Shown here piece by piece: positions 15,729 through 23,840 of a DNA stretch of 23,840 bases (positions within the stretch are counted from its first letter, which is position 1; every line of letters begins with the position of its first letter). Origin of the DNA: JBMYQA01 sp049600855 (GTDB lineage Bacteria; Bacteroidota; Bacteroidia; Cytophagales; Flammeovirgaceae); contig JBMYQA010000073.1 of assembly GCA_049600855.1 (NCBI GenBank), positions 1 to 23,840 of the forward strand. Direction: 5' to 3'. Made by a program: the position numbers and the translations under genes. Below the pieces are notes generated by a model. The model worked only from the letters and a program-made list of their open reading frames with translations. It was not told the origin of the DNA and did no database searches.

Positions 15729-18700
15729 ATGAGACCAACTTTTTTGGTATTTTTTTATTTCATTATACTACATATTCCTTTACATGCTCAAGAGAAGCAG
15801 CCCTTAATTCAAAACTATCCGCATCAAGTCTATCAAGGCAGGGGCATTAATACCCAAATATTTAAGGACAGTAGGGGAGTGCTTTATATCGGAAATACTG
15901 GGGGGCTTGTTGAATACGATGGACATCATTGGCGTAAAATTGATGCGCAATATACCCAACAAATTACGAGTACGGATGCAGGAGTCATCTACTTTTTATT
16001 TGGCCCTGGCTTAGGGCGTATCGAAGTAGATGAGACAGGGCAAACCTACCATATTCCGTTGTATGAGAAAATGCCAAAATTTGAAGAAGGTACCGGGCCG
16101 ATGCTTCATTTAGCTACTGACAAAGAAACCGTGTATTTTGCCTCAGCTACTCATGCCTTTCGTTACCAAAATGACAAAATAGATGGCTGGAGCGCGCCAA
16201 AAAATGCCCAGATCACCACCATGATCAAGTACCAAGGAAAAGTTTGTTTCGCTTATATTTTAGAATCTACCACCTATTTGGCAACGATTCAAACTAATCA
16301 GCTAGCCGTCATCGATTCCCTCCCCAAACGCTGTAGCCTGATTATGCCTTATAAGAAAGACACCTTAATCATCGGACATTCTTATGGAGGATTTCAGCGA
16401 TTTCCTAACCCTCATCCAGGACAAACAGATGAGTTATTTACTGAAATTAATACCCTACTGCGTAATAACCCAACGACAGAAATGCCCAAGTACTATCAAG
16501 GTAACTACCTCCTTGGCACGTACAAAGAAGGATTGGCTGTATTTGATGAACAATTCAAACTCAAAGGAAAGATTACCGAAACTTCGAGTACGTTAATCTC
16601 TGACAATATTCTCAATGTAACCATAGACGATTTAGGCAAAGCTTGGATTTCTACTTCGCAAGGCTTTTCAAGAATAAACTGGAGCAGTCCCGTACGCTAT
16701 TGGGATAAAAAACAGGGATTAAGAGGAACCGTTTACTCCTTAAAGCGCATTAATGGCCGCATTTATGTCGGCACCGCTACAGGGCTTTTTACTTGGGATG
16801 ACACCAAACAACAATTCGAACGCATTGATATTCCGGGGCCAGACTGCCTTTCTATACGCAAATACATCAATCCAGAAGATTCTACAGATGTGCGCACACT
16901 CGCCATGTCTAATTCTTACATCTTAGAGATTGAGAATAAAACCAGCAAAACCATTTTCAGCCGCGATGACTTTGAAGGGGTGATGGTAGGATTAATGCCT
17001 GATCCATTATACAAACATCGAGTTTGGGTGTTATTGGCAGATGGTTTAGCCTCTATGCGTATGGAAAAGGGCAAATGGATTGCAGAAAAGAAAATTCCGA
17101 ATTTTTCAGGCTATTGCCTACACATGATTAGTGATGATCATGATGATTTATGGCTTTCAGCAAAACCTCCACACAAGGTAAACTACCTAAAAAGAAAGCC
17201 TGGTACTGAACGTGAATTTGACATTCAAACCTATACTGTAGCAGATCATGGCGTTAGTCCTCGTGAGTTAGTTTTTCCTTCTAAAGTTGGAGATCACATC
17301 GTGATAGGAGGTCGATACTTAGATGCGCAGCGCGATACCTTTCTGACTTACGAGCAGATCGGAACAGAGCACTTAGATTATTTTGCAGATGTGCTCTATT
17401 TCGAAGAAATGAATGATTCATTGATTTGGGTAACTGGTGAATTAAAAAATGCACGTTTAACGAGAACTGTTCCGTTAAGGAAACAGGAAAATGGCACTTA
17501 TCAACTGCAACTCTATGAACTTGCTGACATTCCCGATGAGGCGTATGACTTACTCTTTGCGGAAGACGATGGCAAAATCTGGTTTTCTTCTAATGAACGA
17601 TTGTATTGTTACGATATCAATGCTGTTCCTCCAAAATACGACAATTTTAATACCCTCATTCGACAAGTCATCATTGGTAAAGATTCGCTGTTATTTGGCG
17701 GTAACCACACCAAATTGGTCGATTCGATTGCCGTTTCTGTATTGCAAGCTGCACAACCACAAACCTTCCAAGTGCCTTGGACGCACAATCGCGTACGCTT
17801 TTCATTTGCTGCCACGGACTATGAGCGCGAGGCAGAAGTCGAATTTCAATATTTCTTAGATGGATTTGACAAGGAGTGGTCAGATTGGGCTACAAGTCAT
17901 AATCGAGAGTACACCTATTTGAGAGAAGGCAAATATACGTTTCGTGTTCGGGCCAAAAATGCCTATCATAAAATAGGATCAGAAGCGCAGTTTTCGATTC
18001 AGGTACTTCCTCCTTGGTACCGCACCAATTATGCCTATGTGTGCTACATTGTTTTAGCAATTTTATTGATTATCATCGCAGCTCGTTTAAACAATAGACG
18101 CTTAGAAAAAATTCTTGCCAAACAACGCGAGATCAATCATCAGTTGAAACAAGCTGACAAATTAAAAGATGAATTTTTAGCGAACACCTCACATGAATTA
18201 CGAACGCCCTTAAATGGAATTATTGGACTAGCAGACTCCATGCTAGACGGCATCGGCGGAGAGCTTTCGCCCATTAATCGAAAAAATCTGAATATGATTT
18301 CGATGAGTGGCAAGCGCCTTTCTGGTTTAATTAATGACATTCTTGATTTTTCCAAGATGAAAGACAAGAAATTGGTCATTCAAAAGCAAGCCTTAGATAT
18401 GCGTACCTTATCGGAAGTGGTCTTGATGCTTTCGCAGCCTTTATTGACCAATAAAGAAGTGACGCTTCAAAATGACATTTCTGAAGATACACCTTTGATT
18501 GATGGTGATGAAAATCGTTTACAGCAAGTGCTATTAAACCTTATTGGTAATGCCATTAAATTCACGGACAGTGGCAGCATTACGATTCAAGCACAACGAG
18601 GCACTGACGATTCGGCACACGCGAATCAACTCATTATCTCGGTGATTGATACAGGAATTGGTATTCCCGAAGAAAAGTTTGAACAAATCTTCCAGTCCTT

Positions 18701-20327
18701 CGAGCAAGCAGAAGGCGACACCGCTCGTGAATATGGAGGAACAGGATTGGGCTTGGCCGTTACGCGACAATTAGTCGAATTGCATGGTGGAAAAATATGG
18801 GTAGACTCTAAAGTAGGTGTTGGCTCTACCTTTAGTTTCACTTTACCGATCAGTTCGCAAACCCAAGCATTTAATTCAGAACATCAATCCGAAACCACTA
18901 TCCTACATGAGCTTCGTGAGGGAGAAGAGGATGCCATGCTCCCAATCACCCAAGTAGACGATACCGCATTCCGCATCTTAGTGGTAGACGATGAACCTGT
19001 TAACTTGCAAGTGCTAGAAAATCAGTTATCACTCAACAATTATGAGGTGATTAAGGCTAACGATGGTTTTGAGGCGTTGGAAATCATTGAACAAGCAGAG
19101 GAGCCTTTTGATCTCATGGTGTTAGATGTGATGATGCCCAAGATGTCGGGATATGAAGTCTGCCAAAAGGTACGTAAACAATACCTCGCATCTGAATTAC
19201 CCATTGTGATGCTCACCGCCAAAAACCAAGTATCGGATTTAATTTCTGGATTTGAAGCCGGGGCAAATGACTACCTCACTAAACCTTTTACCAAAGGTGA
19301 ATTGCTTTCTCGCATCCACCTTCATTTAGAATTGCTTACCAAAGCCCGAGAACTCGAAGATTACAATCAGAACCTCGAAAAAAAGGTGCAGGAACGCACC
19401 GAAGAAATTACGATGCAAAATGAAGAGTTGCATCAGCAAAAGGAAGAAATTCTTGCCCAACGTGACAACATTGAAGTTCAGCGAGATGAAATTGAATCTA
19501 AAAAACTTGAACTAGAAAAGGCTTACGATACGATTCAGCACAAAAACAGGCACATTACCGATAGTATCCGTTATGCGAAAAGTATTCAAACCGCCATTCT
19601 ACCACTCAAAGATGAGCTTGATCAGGTTTTTAATGAACATTTTATCTTGTATCGCCCCAAAGATATTGTTTCTGGCGATTTCTACTGGTTTCATCGTCTT
19701 CCAGCAAGCAATGGTGAAACTACTGAAAAAATCTACATGGCAGTCGTTGATTGTACGGGACATGGCGTGCCAGGTGCATTCATGAGTATGGTGGGAAATA
19801 CTCTATTGAATGATATTCTCAAGCATCGCAAGGTATATCAACCCGCACAAGTGCTAGAATTGCTTGATAGAGGTGTATATAATGTCCTACGTCAAGCAGA
19901 TGGACATAATGATGACGGCATGGACGTATGTTTAGCACTTTTTGAAAAGCAAGGAGCAAATGGCTCCATTAAACTCACTTATGCTGGTGCCAAACGACCA
20001 CTATTGTATCATCATCATCAAGAGCTTTCCATCATTAAAGGAGATAAACGAGCCATTGGTGGAGTACAAAAAAGAGAACGCCCTTTTACCGAAGCCGTAT
20101 TGACCTTACAAGCTGGCGATGCGGTATTTTTAATGAGTGATGGCATTAATGATCAATTCAGTGAAGAACGCAGAAAATTCTCTTCTCACAGATTACGTAG
20201 CTTGTTGAGAGAACAAAGCCAAATGAGTATGCACGAATTGAAGACAACTTTAGAAGTCGAGCTGACCCAGCATCAGGGAAATGCAGAACAAATTGATGAC
20301 ATTACGGTAATTGGAATCCGTCTATAG
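15729..20327 (+). CDS. Hybrid sensor histidine kinase: propeller-Y_Y_Y-TM-HK-REC-coiled coil-SpoIIE phosphatase
   Basis: 1532 residues from the ATG at 15729 (an in-frame TTG lies 2 codons earlier). Order: signal peptide (1-21); periplasmic two-component-regulator propeller with units such as DSRGVLYIGNTGGLVEYDG and IDDLGKAWISTSQGFSRINW (to about 660); Y_Y_Y domain (about 680-765; FLDGFDKEWSDW, LREGKYTFRVRA); one TM helix (about 769-788); HisKA with phospho-acceptor His822 in SHELRTPLNG; HATPase with NLIGNAIKF, DTGIGIP and GGTGLGL; receiver with VVDDEP and Asp1133 in LDVMMPKMSG; a long coiled coil (about 1205-1275); and a SpoIIE/PP2C phosphatase with metal ligands Asp1341 (DCTGHGVPGAFMS), Asp1471 (SDGINDQ) and a C-terminal IDDITVIGI. 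Most Bacteroidota hybrid kinases of this type end in an AraC DNA-binding domain; here the output is a serine phosphatase, so it probably acts through protein dephosphorylation (for example of an anti-sigma antagonist), which is inference. It is divergent from the DUF4097 pair. Confidence 0.95.
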   Translation: MRPTFLVFFYFIILHIPLHAQEKQPLIQNYPHQVYQGRGINTQIFKDSRGVLYIGNTGGLVEYDGHHWRKIDAQYTQQITSTDAGVIYFLFGPGLGRIEVDETGQTYHIPLYEKMPKFEEGTGPMLHLATDKETVYFASATHAFRYQNDKIDGWSAPKNAQITTMIKYQGKVCFAYILESTTYLATIQTNQLAVIDSLPKRCSLIMPYKKDTLIIGHSYGGFQRFPNPHPGQTDELFTEINTLLRNNPTTEMPKYYQGNYLLGTYKEGLAVFDEQFKLKGKITETSSTLISDNILNVTIDDLGKAWISTSQGFSRINWSSPVRYWDKKQGLRGTVYSLKRINGRIYVGTATGLFTWDDTKQQFERIDIPGPDCLSIRKYINPEDSTDVRTLAMSNSYILEIENKTSKTIFSRDDFEGVMVGLMPDPLYKHRVWVLLADGLASMRMEKGKWIAEKKIPNFSGYCLHMISDDHDDLWLSAKPPHKVNYLKRKPGTEREFDIQTYTVADHGVSPRELVFPSKVGDHIVIGGRYLDAQRDTFLTYEQIGTEHLDYFADVLYFEEMNDSLIWVTGELKNARLTRTVPLRKQENGTYQLQLYELADIPDEAYDLLFAEDDGKIWFSSNERLYCYDINAVPPKYDNFNTLIRQVIIGKDSLLFGGNHTKLVDSIAVSVLQAAQPQTFQVPWTHNRVRFSFAATDYEREAEVEFQYFLDGFDKEWSDWATSHNREYTYLREGKYTFRVRAKNAYHKIGSEAQFSIQVLPPWYRTNYAYVCYIVLAILLIIIAARLNNRRLEKILAKQREINHQLKQADKLKDEFLANTSHELRTPLNGIIGLADSMLDGIGGELSPINRKNLNMISMSGKRLSGLINDILDFSKMKDKKLVIQKQALDMRTLSEVVLMLSQPLLTNKEVTLQNDISEDTPLIDGDENRLQQVLLNLIGNAIKFTDSGSITIQAQRGTDDSAHANQLIISVIDTGIGIPEEKFEQIFQSFEQAEGDTAREYGGTGLGLAVTRQLVELHGGKIWVDSKVGVGSTFSFTLPISSQTQAFNSEHQSETTILHELREGEEDAMLPITQVDDTAFRILVVDDEPVNLQVLENQLSLNNYEVIKANDGFEALEIIEQAEEPFDLMVLDVMMPKMSGYEVCQKVRKQYLASELPIVMLTAKNQVSDLISGFEAGANDYLTKPFTKGELLSRIHLHLELLTKARELEDYNQNLEKKVQERTEEITMQNEELHQQKEEILAQRDNIEVQRDEIESKKLELEKAYDTIQHKNRHITDSIRYAKSIQTAILPLKDELDQVFNEHFILYRPKDIVSGDFYWFHRLPASNGETTEKIYMAVVDCTGHGVPGAFMSMVGNTLLNDILKHRKVYQPAQVLELLDRGVYNVLRQADGHNDDGMDVCLALFEKQGANGSIKLTYAGAKRPLLYHHHQELSIIKGDKRAIGGVQKRERPFTEAVLTLQAGDAVFLMSDGINDQFSEERRKFSSHRLRSLLREQSQMSMHELKTTLEVELTQHQGNAEQIDDITVIGIRL

Positions 20328-20561
20328 CAAGCCTGTTTAAATCACATTGGTGAGGCGAAAATTTTTGAGTAGCTGTTCTTTCACAATTCATTAAAGAATT
20401 TTGGAATGAATTTAGCGTTAGTGTATTAACTACTAAGCATTTAAACGAAAATAAGCGCTATTGATTTAATGTTTTTTAGGAAAGCATCCCAAACAAAACA
20501 GCATTCATTTTCGTATATCTAATTAGAAATCAAGAAAATACACGAACTAAATTCAATCAGC

Positions 20562-20741
20562 ATGACCCTATTAGGTTTCTTAATTACACTACTTATTCTT
20601 TCACTAGGTAAAATGTTTTTATCCCGTGAAAACACTTCATGGAAATCCAACAAGAATCGACATGTTGCGCTTAATAATGTGAAAGACTTTGATGAAGGAA
20701 ATGCGCCCCAAAAGCATGATTGGGTGTCGGTAAACTCCTAA
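20562..20741 (+). CDS. Small single-pass membrane protein (59 aa), unknown function
   Basis: Open frame of 59 codons from ATG 20562 to TAA 20739-20741. It starts with one strong hydrophobic helix (MTLLGFLITLLILSLGKMFL) followed by a basic and polar cytoplasmic-type tail (SWKSNKNRHVALNNVKDFDE and then NAPQKHDWVSVNS). The regular order of hydrophobic helix and charged tail, the 235-bp upstream gap large enough for its own promoter, and a strong intrinsic terminator 25 bp downstream all suggest a real monocistronic gene. I recognise no family. Codon use looks like that of the neighbours. A chance frame remains possible given the length. Confidence 0.55.
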   Translation: MTLLGFLITLLILSLGKMFLSRENTSWKSNKNRHVALNNVKDFDEGNAPQKHDWVSVNS

Positions 20742-20765
20742 TCTCTATAATTTACATAAATGACC

Positions 20766-20794
20766 ATCCTTATCTGGCAGATAAGGATTTTTTT
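20766..20794 (+). terminator. Strong rho-independent terminator
   Basis: Perfect 10-bp stem ATCCTTATCT (20766-20775), loop GGC, AGATAAGGAT (20779-20788), followed by a run of T to 20794. It lies 25 bp after the stop of the 59-residue open frame, which supports that frame as a gene, and isolates the DUF1571 gene downstream. Confidence 0.9.
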
Positions 20795-20894
20795 ATTCCT
20801 TTTACTCAATACTGTGAGAAATACTCCACAGTCAATAGCTGGCATTCCCCATTTCAAATTGTATATTGCAGATTAACTCCATCTCATTTTCAAA

Positions 20895-21755
20895 ATGAAA
20901 CATTATCAATCAATCACTTTATGGCTAGTTGTTTTCCTGTTGAGTGCTGCCAAACCAATAGGAGAAAGCTCACTAGCTGCTGGTTATGGTATTGCCAAAT
21001 CCATGTTTGCAAATACCAAAACGATTCAATCGCTGAGTTATGTCATGACGAAGCAAGAGCGCATCAATGGAAAAATGGTAAAACAGCAATCCTTTACCAA
21101 ATTCACCAAAAGTCCATTTAGGGTATACATTCGGCAACAAGCGCCTAAAAATGGCTTGGAAGTGCTTTATGTAAAAGGCCAAAACAATAACAAGGCACTC
21201 ATTAACCCCAACGGCTTTCCTTGGATTACCATTAAGGCCAATCCCATGGGTAGCCTCATGCGTGAAAAACAACACCATACGCTCTACGAATCGGGATTCG
21301 ATCATGTCGTTTCTATTCTCGAATACCTCTGTCAGCGCTATGAATCTCAAATCAACTCCATGATCAAAAATGAGGGAAGTATTACTTGGGATGGTCGTCC
21401 GTGTTGGATCATTAGCTTCAATAACCCTTATTTTAAGTATGAGAAGTATACGGTAAAAAAGGGGGAAACCGTTCTGGATATCGCTGCTCAACGCAAACTC
21501 AGCGAGTATATGATTTTAGAGCATAATGAGTTGAATGATTACGATGACATCTCGGAGGGAGATGTGATTGAAATCCCCAATGCCTATTCGCCTAAATTGA
21601 CGCTCTATGTAGATAAACAGCGGAACATCCCCATGTTCATGGAAGTGTATGACGATAAAGGCTTATACGAGCATTATGAATATTCAGATGTTGTGGTAAA
21701 CCCGAGCTTCAACGATGAAGAGTTCTCGAAAACTTATGCTGAATATGGGTTTTAA
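20895..21755 (+). CDS. DUF1571-family exported protein with an internal LysM domain
   Basis: 286 residues beginning with a signal peptide (MKHYQSITLWLVVFLLSAAK). Residues about 35-180 resemble DUF1571: SLSYVMTKQERINGKMVKQ, FTKFTKSPFRVYIRQ, GLEVLYVKGQNNNKALINPN, GRPCWIISFNNPYFKYE. At 184-228 there is a LysM domain (KYTVKKGETVLDIAAQ, SEYMILEHNELNDYDDISEG, VIEIPN), and the DUF1571 pattern resumes after it (LTLYVDKQRNIPMFMEVYDDKGLYEHYEYSDV). LysM binds N-acetylglucosamine polymers such as peptidoglycan, so the protein probably sits in the periplasm near the wall. The molecular function of DUF1571 is unknown. It follows a terminator and so should have its own promoter. It converges on the damaged nuclease-like gene, whose stop is 21 bp from its own. 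Confidence 0.82.
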   Translation: MKHYQSITLWLVVFLLSAAKPIGESSLAAGYGIAKSMFANTKTIQSLSYVMTKQERINGKMVKQQSFTKFTKSPFRVYIRQQAPKNGLEVLYVKGQNNNKALINPNGFPWITIKANPMGSLMREKQHHTLYESGFDHVVSILEYLCQRYESQINSMIKNEGSITWDGRPCWIISFNNPYFKYEKYTVKKGETVLDIAAQRKLSEYMILEHNELNDYDDISEGDVIEIPNAYSPKLTLYVDKQRNIPMFMEVYDDKGLYEHYEYSDVVVNPSFNDEEFSKTYAEYGF

Positions 21756-21776
21756 AATTGTGTATATTAGTGTACA

Positions 21777-23421
21777 TTATATATGAAGATAGTTCTTCTT
21801 AAACCTTTCAATTAATTCGTATTTCTTAGTTCTTGGTAGCGTTTTATTAGAAATATGGTTTAAGAAGTACTTTCCCTCTAGTTCAATACAGTCCTTTGGT
21901 GATACTGAAATTGAATATATATCACCTTCATGTAGAATGATACTTGAATCATATTCATCTCCATTTTTTTTTTATGGAACTGATAAATGTAATTTCTTGT
22001 TCTAGTTCGGCTATTATTAATTCTGAAACAAAAAATGGTATTATTATTTTTTCTTTTTGCATTTGATTTGGTTTCACATTAAATATTTCTCCCTGATACT
22101 TTAATTCTCCATTATTTACCAAGAATAAATGCGGACAACTTCCAAACTGCCAATGTCTATCAATCCAGTAAACACGTTCAAATGAAAAGTCATGAATACT
22201 GGAAATTAATTTTTGGTTTAGGTATTCAAAATTTATTTTCTTGGGAACTAACCTTGGCCCAATGAATTCTATACCTTGACTTTCCTGAATTGAGCCGAGT
22301 TCTAAATATTGAATCTGTTCAGAAACGTAGGTTGAAGTCACAATACCCTGTGTAAGTTTAGATAATCCTTGGAATTGTCCAAGAAAAAGTCCAAGAGGAA
22401 TAATAATATTTTGAGATGTCTCAATAATGAACTCGGGGAGACTAGTAAAGTTCGCTTCATCCAATACACTTGTTTTATACAGCACTCCAGAATGTAAAAT
22501 AGATTCAAGCTCTGTTAATCGAATAGGAAACTTCGAAATGTTTTTAATAACAAGAAATTGAATATAAAGAGGTCTTAAACGATAAAGTTCTTTAAAACTT
22601 GTGTTATCTCCACATCCGTCTCCATAACAAGTGAGTATTTCGCTAATTTTTTCTTTAGATACACCATTATTTAAAAGGAACTGTGAAACTTTATCTTTCT
22701 TGATAGTCGACTTTAACTCTTCATAACTTGGAATACGTCTATGATAAAAGAATTGATATTCATTCTCCTTTTCTGGAAATCTTATAGCATCTGGATATTG
22801 AATGTTATATTGCTCTCTATCAATGTCAATAAATTTCTCAATTTCAGTATGTCTATATTGTTGACCTTTAATTAAATTACGAAGGAATTTAAGTATACTA
22901 TTTTCAAAAAGTAAAGGGTTTTCAAAAGGGAAACCTGATAAGTCATTTTCTGATAATTCTTTGATGAAATTAAATTCACATGTTATTAAAAACTTAGTAC
23001 TGATAACATCACTTTCTGAAAATGTAACTTCTGGTATAATTCTTCTATCAATTATAAATTCAATTTCTTTTATTTCAAGCTTCTTAATTTCGGAAGTAAG
23101 TCGTTTGTGTCCCCACGTTTCTATTTTGATTTTAGGAAACTTTGCTCTTAAGGTATCAACATAATTCTCAACTTCACCAATTAGAGTGTCATTCGTGATA
23201 TAGATAAACTTTTTAACGTTCTTCCAATTTTGAAGGCAACCATTTAAATCAGATGTAATTTTATCTTTCGTTTGCTTTGTACTTTCACCTCTGGTGGCAT
23301 GCGCCTGAAAGAATATACGGGAGGCATAACAATAACCATCATTTTTCATATCACCATTTCGACCACCTGCTCGAACAGGAATGTATTCATTAGGATACAG
23401 CGTACTTAACAGTCTATCCAC
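21777..23421 (-). pseudogene. Nuclease-like (GDxKNDGY motif) protein gene, 5'-truncated and frameshifted
   Basis: The uninterrupted frame runs from about 23421 to a TGA at 21955-21957 (488 codons). Just before that stop is an A10 run (T10 at 21964-21973 on the + strand). Removing one A restores a frame that continues about 62 codons (NGDEYDSSIILHEGDIYSIS... to ...FKKNYLHI) and ends at TAA 21777-21779, so the true C-terminus is encoded there. At the 5' end the frame begins next to the transposase stop at 23428 with only a GTG (23421) as start, so the original N-terminus is missing. The N-terminal motif GGRNGDMKNDGY...FFQAHA (residues 19-42) resembles the GDxKNDGY/Q motif of PD-(D/E)xK-like domains in defence-associated proteins (ABC-three-component type); this assignment is from memory and moderate. 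The rest is not recognised. The gene is more AT-rich than its neighbours, in keeping with horizontal transfer. It could be dead, or expressed by slippage at the A-run. Confidence 0.7.
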
Positions 23422-23840
23422 ACTACCCTATGATTTTCCTAAGTTGTTGTAAATGATTAATTTAAGTCTAGCCATCCGAATAAATCGGTTTACTATTTCG
23501 TGCCAGAACGCAAGTTTTGGTTTTTCTTTTTTGAAGAAATATTGCCGTAACTCATCCATTCCTTTGCGAAATAAGCTTTTGACTCTATATCCATGATTTT
23601 TCAAGGGCACATGCCCCATCTGTTTTTCTAAACACCAACCTAGATGGATACAAAAGGCGTAAGCAATAGCTACTAAGTAGATTAATTTCACTATTCTTTC
23701 TGCAATTGGTATATGGGTTTCTTCCACATTAAAGCCCTGCCCTTTGAAGTCTTGGAACATAGCCTTTATACTCCATCTTTTTTTGTAGCTCCTTATTGCT
23801 TCATAAGCAAAGGCATTGGTCAACACAATAAGTAAATCTA
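23400..23840. mobile_element. Right-running insertion sequence (IS4 family), one end only
   Basis: Inferred from the partial transposase and from the 5' truncation of the adjacent gene. The left boundary must lie between the transposase stop (23428) and the first residues that look native to the nuclease-like protein (about 23400). No terminal inverted repeat or target duplication can be tested without the other end. Confidence 0.6.
23428..23840 (-). CDS. IS4-type transposase, partial (C-terminal part only)
   Basis: 137 complete codons in the window; the frame stays open to the right edge, so the N-terminus lies outside. SYKKRWSIKAMFQDFKGQGF and NVEETHI correspond to the C-terminal YREK signature region, Y-(2)-R-(3)-E-(6)-K, of IS4-family DDE transposases, followed by the usual hydrophobic segment (KLIYLVAIAYAFCIHLGWCL). 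At the catalytic Glu position the codon is AAG (Lys, 23764-23766); Glu would be GAG, one transition away. The element probably cannot transpose itself unless this Lys is tolerated. The stop lies 6 bp from the truncated nuclease-like frame. The exact element end and its inverted repeat cannot be fixed because the other end is outside the window. Confidence 0.85.
   Translation of the reverse strand, partial: DLLIVLTNAFAYEAIRSYKKRWSIKAMFQDFKGQGFNVEETHIPIAERIVKLIYLVAIAYAFCIHLGWCLEKQMGHVPLKNHGYRVKSLFRKGMDELRQYFFKKEKPKLAFWHEIVNRFIRMARLKLIIYNNLGKS

Noticed and set aside
20386..20411. ATTCATT/AATGAAT inverted repeat after the hybrid kinase as a terminator
   Set aside because: The stem is short and A/T only, and no T-run follows.
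20720..21121. 133-codon frame overlapping the terminator and the DUF1571 start
   Set aside because: It runs through a strong intrinsic terminator and overlaps the signal-peptide-bearing DUF1571 gene in another frame.
20973..21491. 172-codon minus-strand frame
   Set aside because: It lies entirely antisense to the DUF1571/LysM gene, whose domains are recognisable.

Overview
The window looks like chromosomal DNA of a Bacteroidota bacterium, most likely a free-living member of the Cytophagales. This is inferred from AT-rich, A-rich leaders with few Shine-Dalgarno sites, several matches to the Bacteroidota -7 promoter box TAnnTTTG, and a protein repertoire typical of the group: WG-repeat protein, DUF4097 pair, secreted beta-propellers, a periplasmic-propeller/Y_Y_Y hybrid histidine kinase fused to SpoIIE, and DUF1571 with LysM. 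The species cannot be named from sequence alone.

Layout. (1) 1-4535: exported beta-rich proteins. A WG-repeat protein and a partial propeller-like protein form a leftward pair, and a second propeller-like protein is transcribed divergently. (2) 4610-6660: molybdenum cofactor genes moaD-mobA (rightward, ATGA overlap) and moeA (convergent), bracketed by a nearly identical 21-bp direct repeat. (3) 6736-8043: secreted TPR plus SMP-30-like propeller protein, probably co-transcribed with moeA. (4) 8044-8455: gene-free DNA with several hairpins. (5) 8456-10605: VOC-fold protein, TPR lipoprotein and a single-domain response regulator whose phosphorylation site looks degenerate. (6) 10606-11471: long non-coding leader region, then katG (catalase-peroxidase) with a clear terminator. 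(7) 13757-15481: two tandem DUF4097 proteins transcribed away from a 1532-residue sensor kinase-receiver-SpoIIE fusion. The 247-bp gap between them holds an 18-bp perfect inverted repeat enclosing a 163-bp palindromic unit. (8) 20562-21755: a 59-residue membrane-anchored small protein with a strong terminator, then a DUF1571/LysM protein. (9) 21777-23840: a damaged AT-rich nuclease-like gene, cut at its 5' end by an IS4-type insertion sequence and frameshifted at an A10 run near its 3' end. The IS transposase carries Lys where the catalytic Glu is expected.

Most genes are envelope or signalling functions. The two points most worth follow-up are the 163-bp inverted-repeat unit shared by the DUF4097 and kinase-phosphatase genes, and the decaying or switchable nuclease-like gene at the right end. 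No rRNA, tRNA or CRISPR array was seen.
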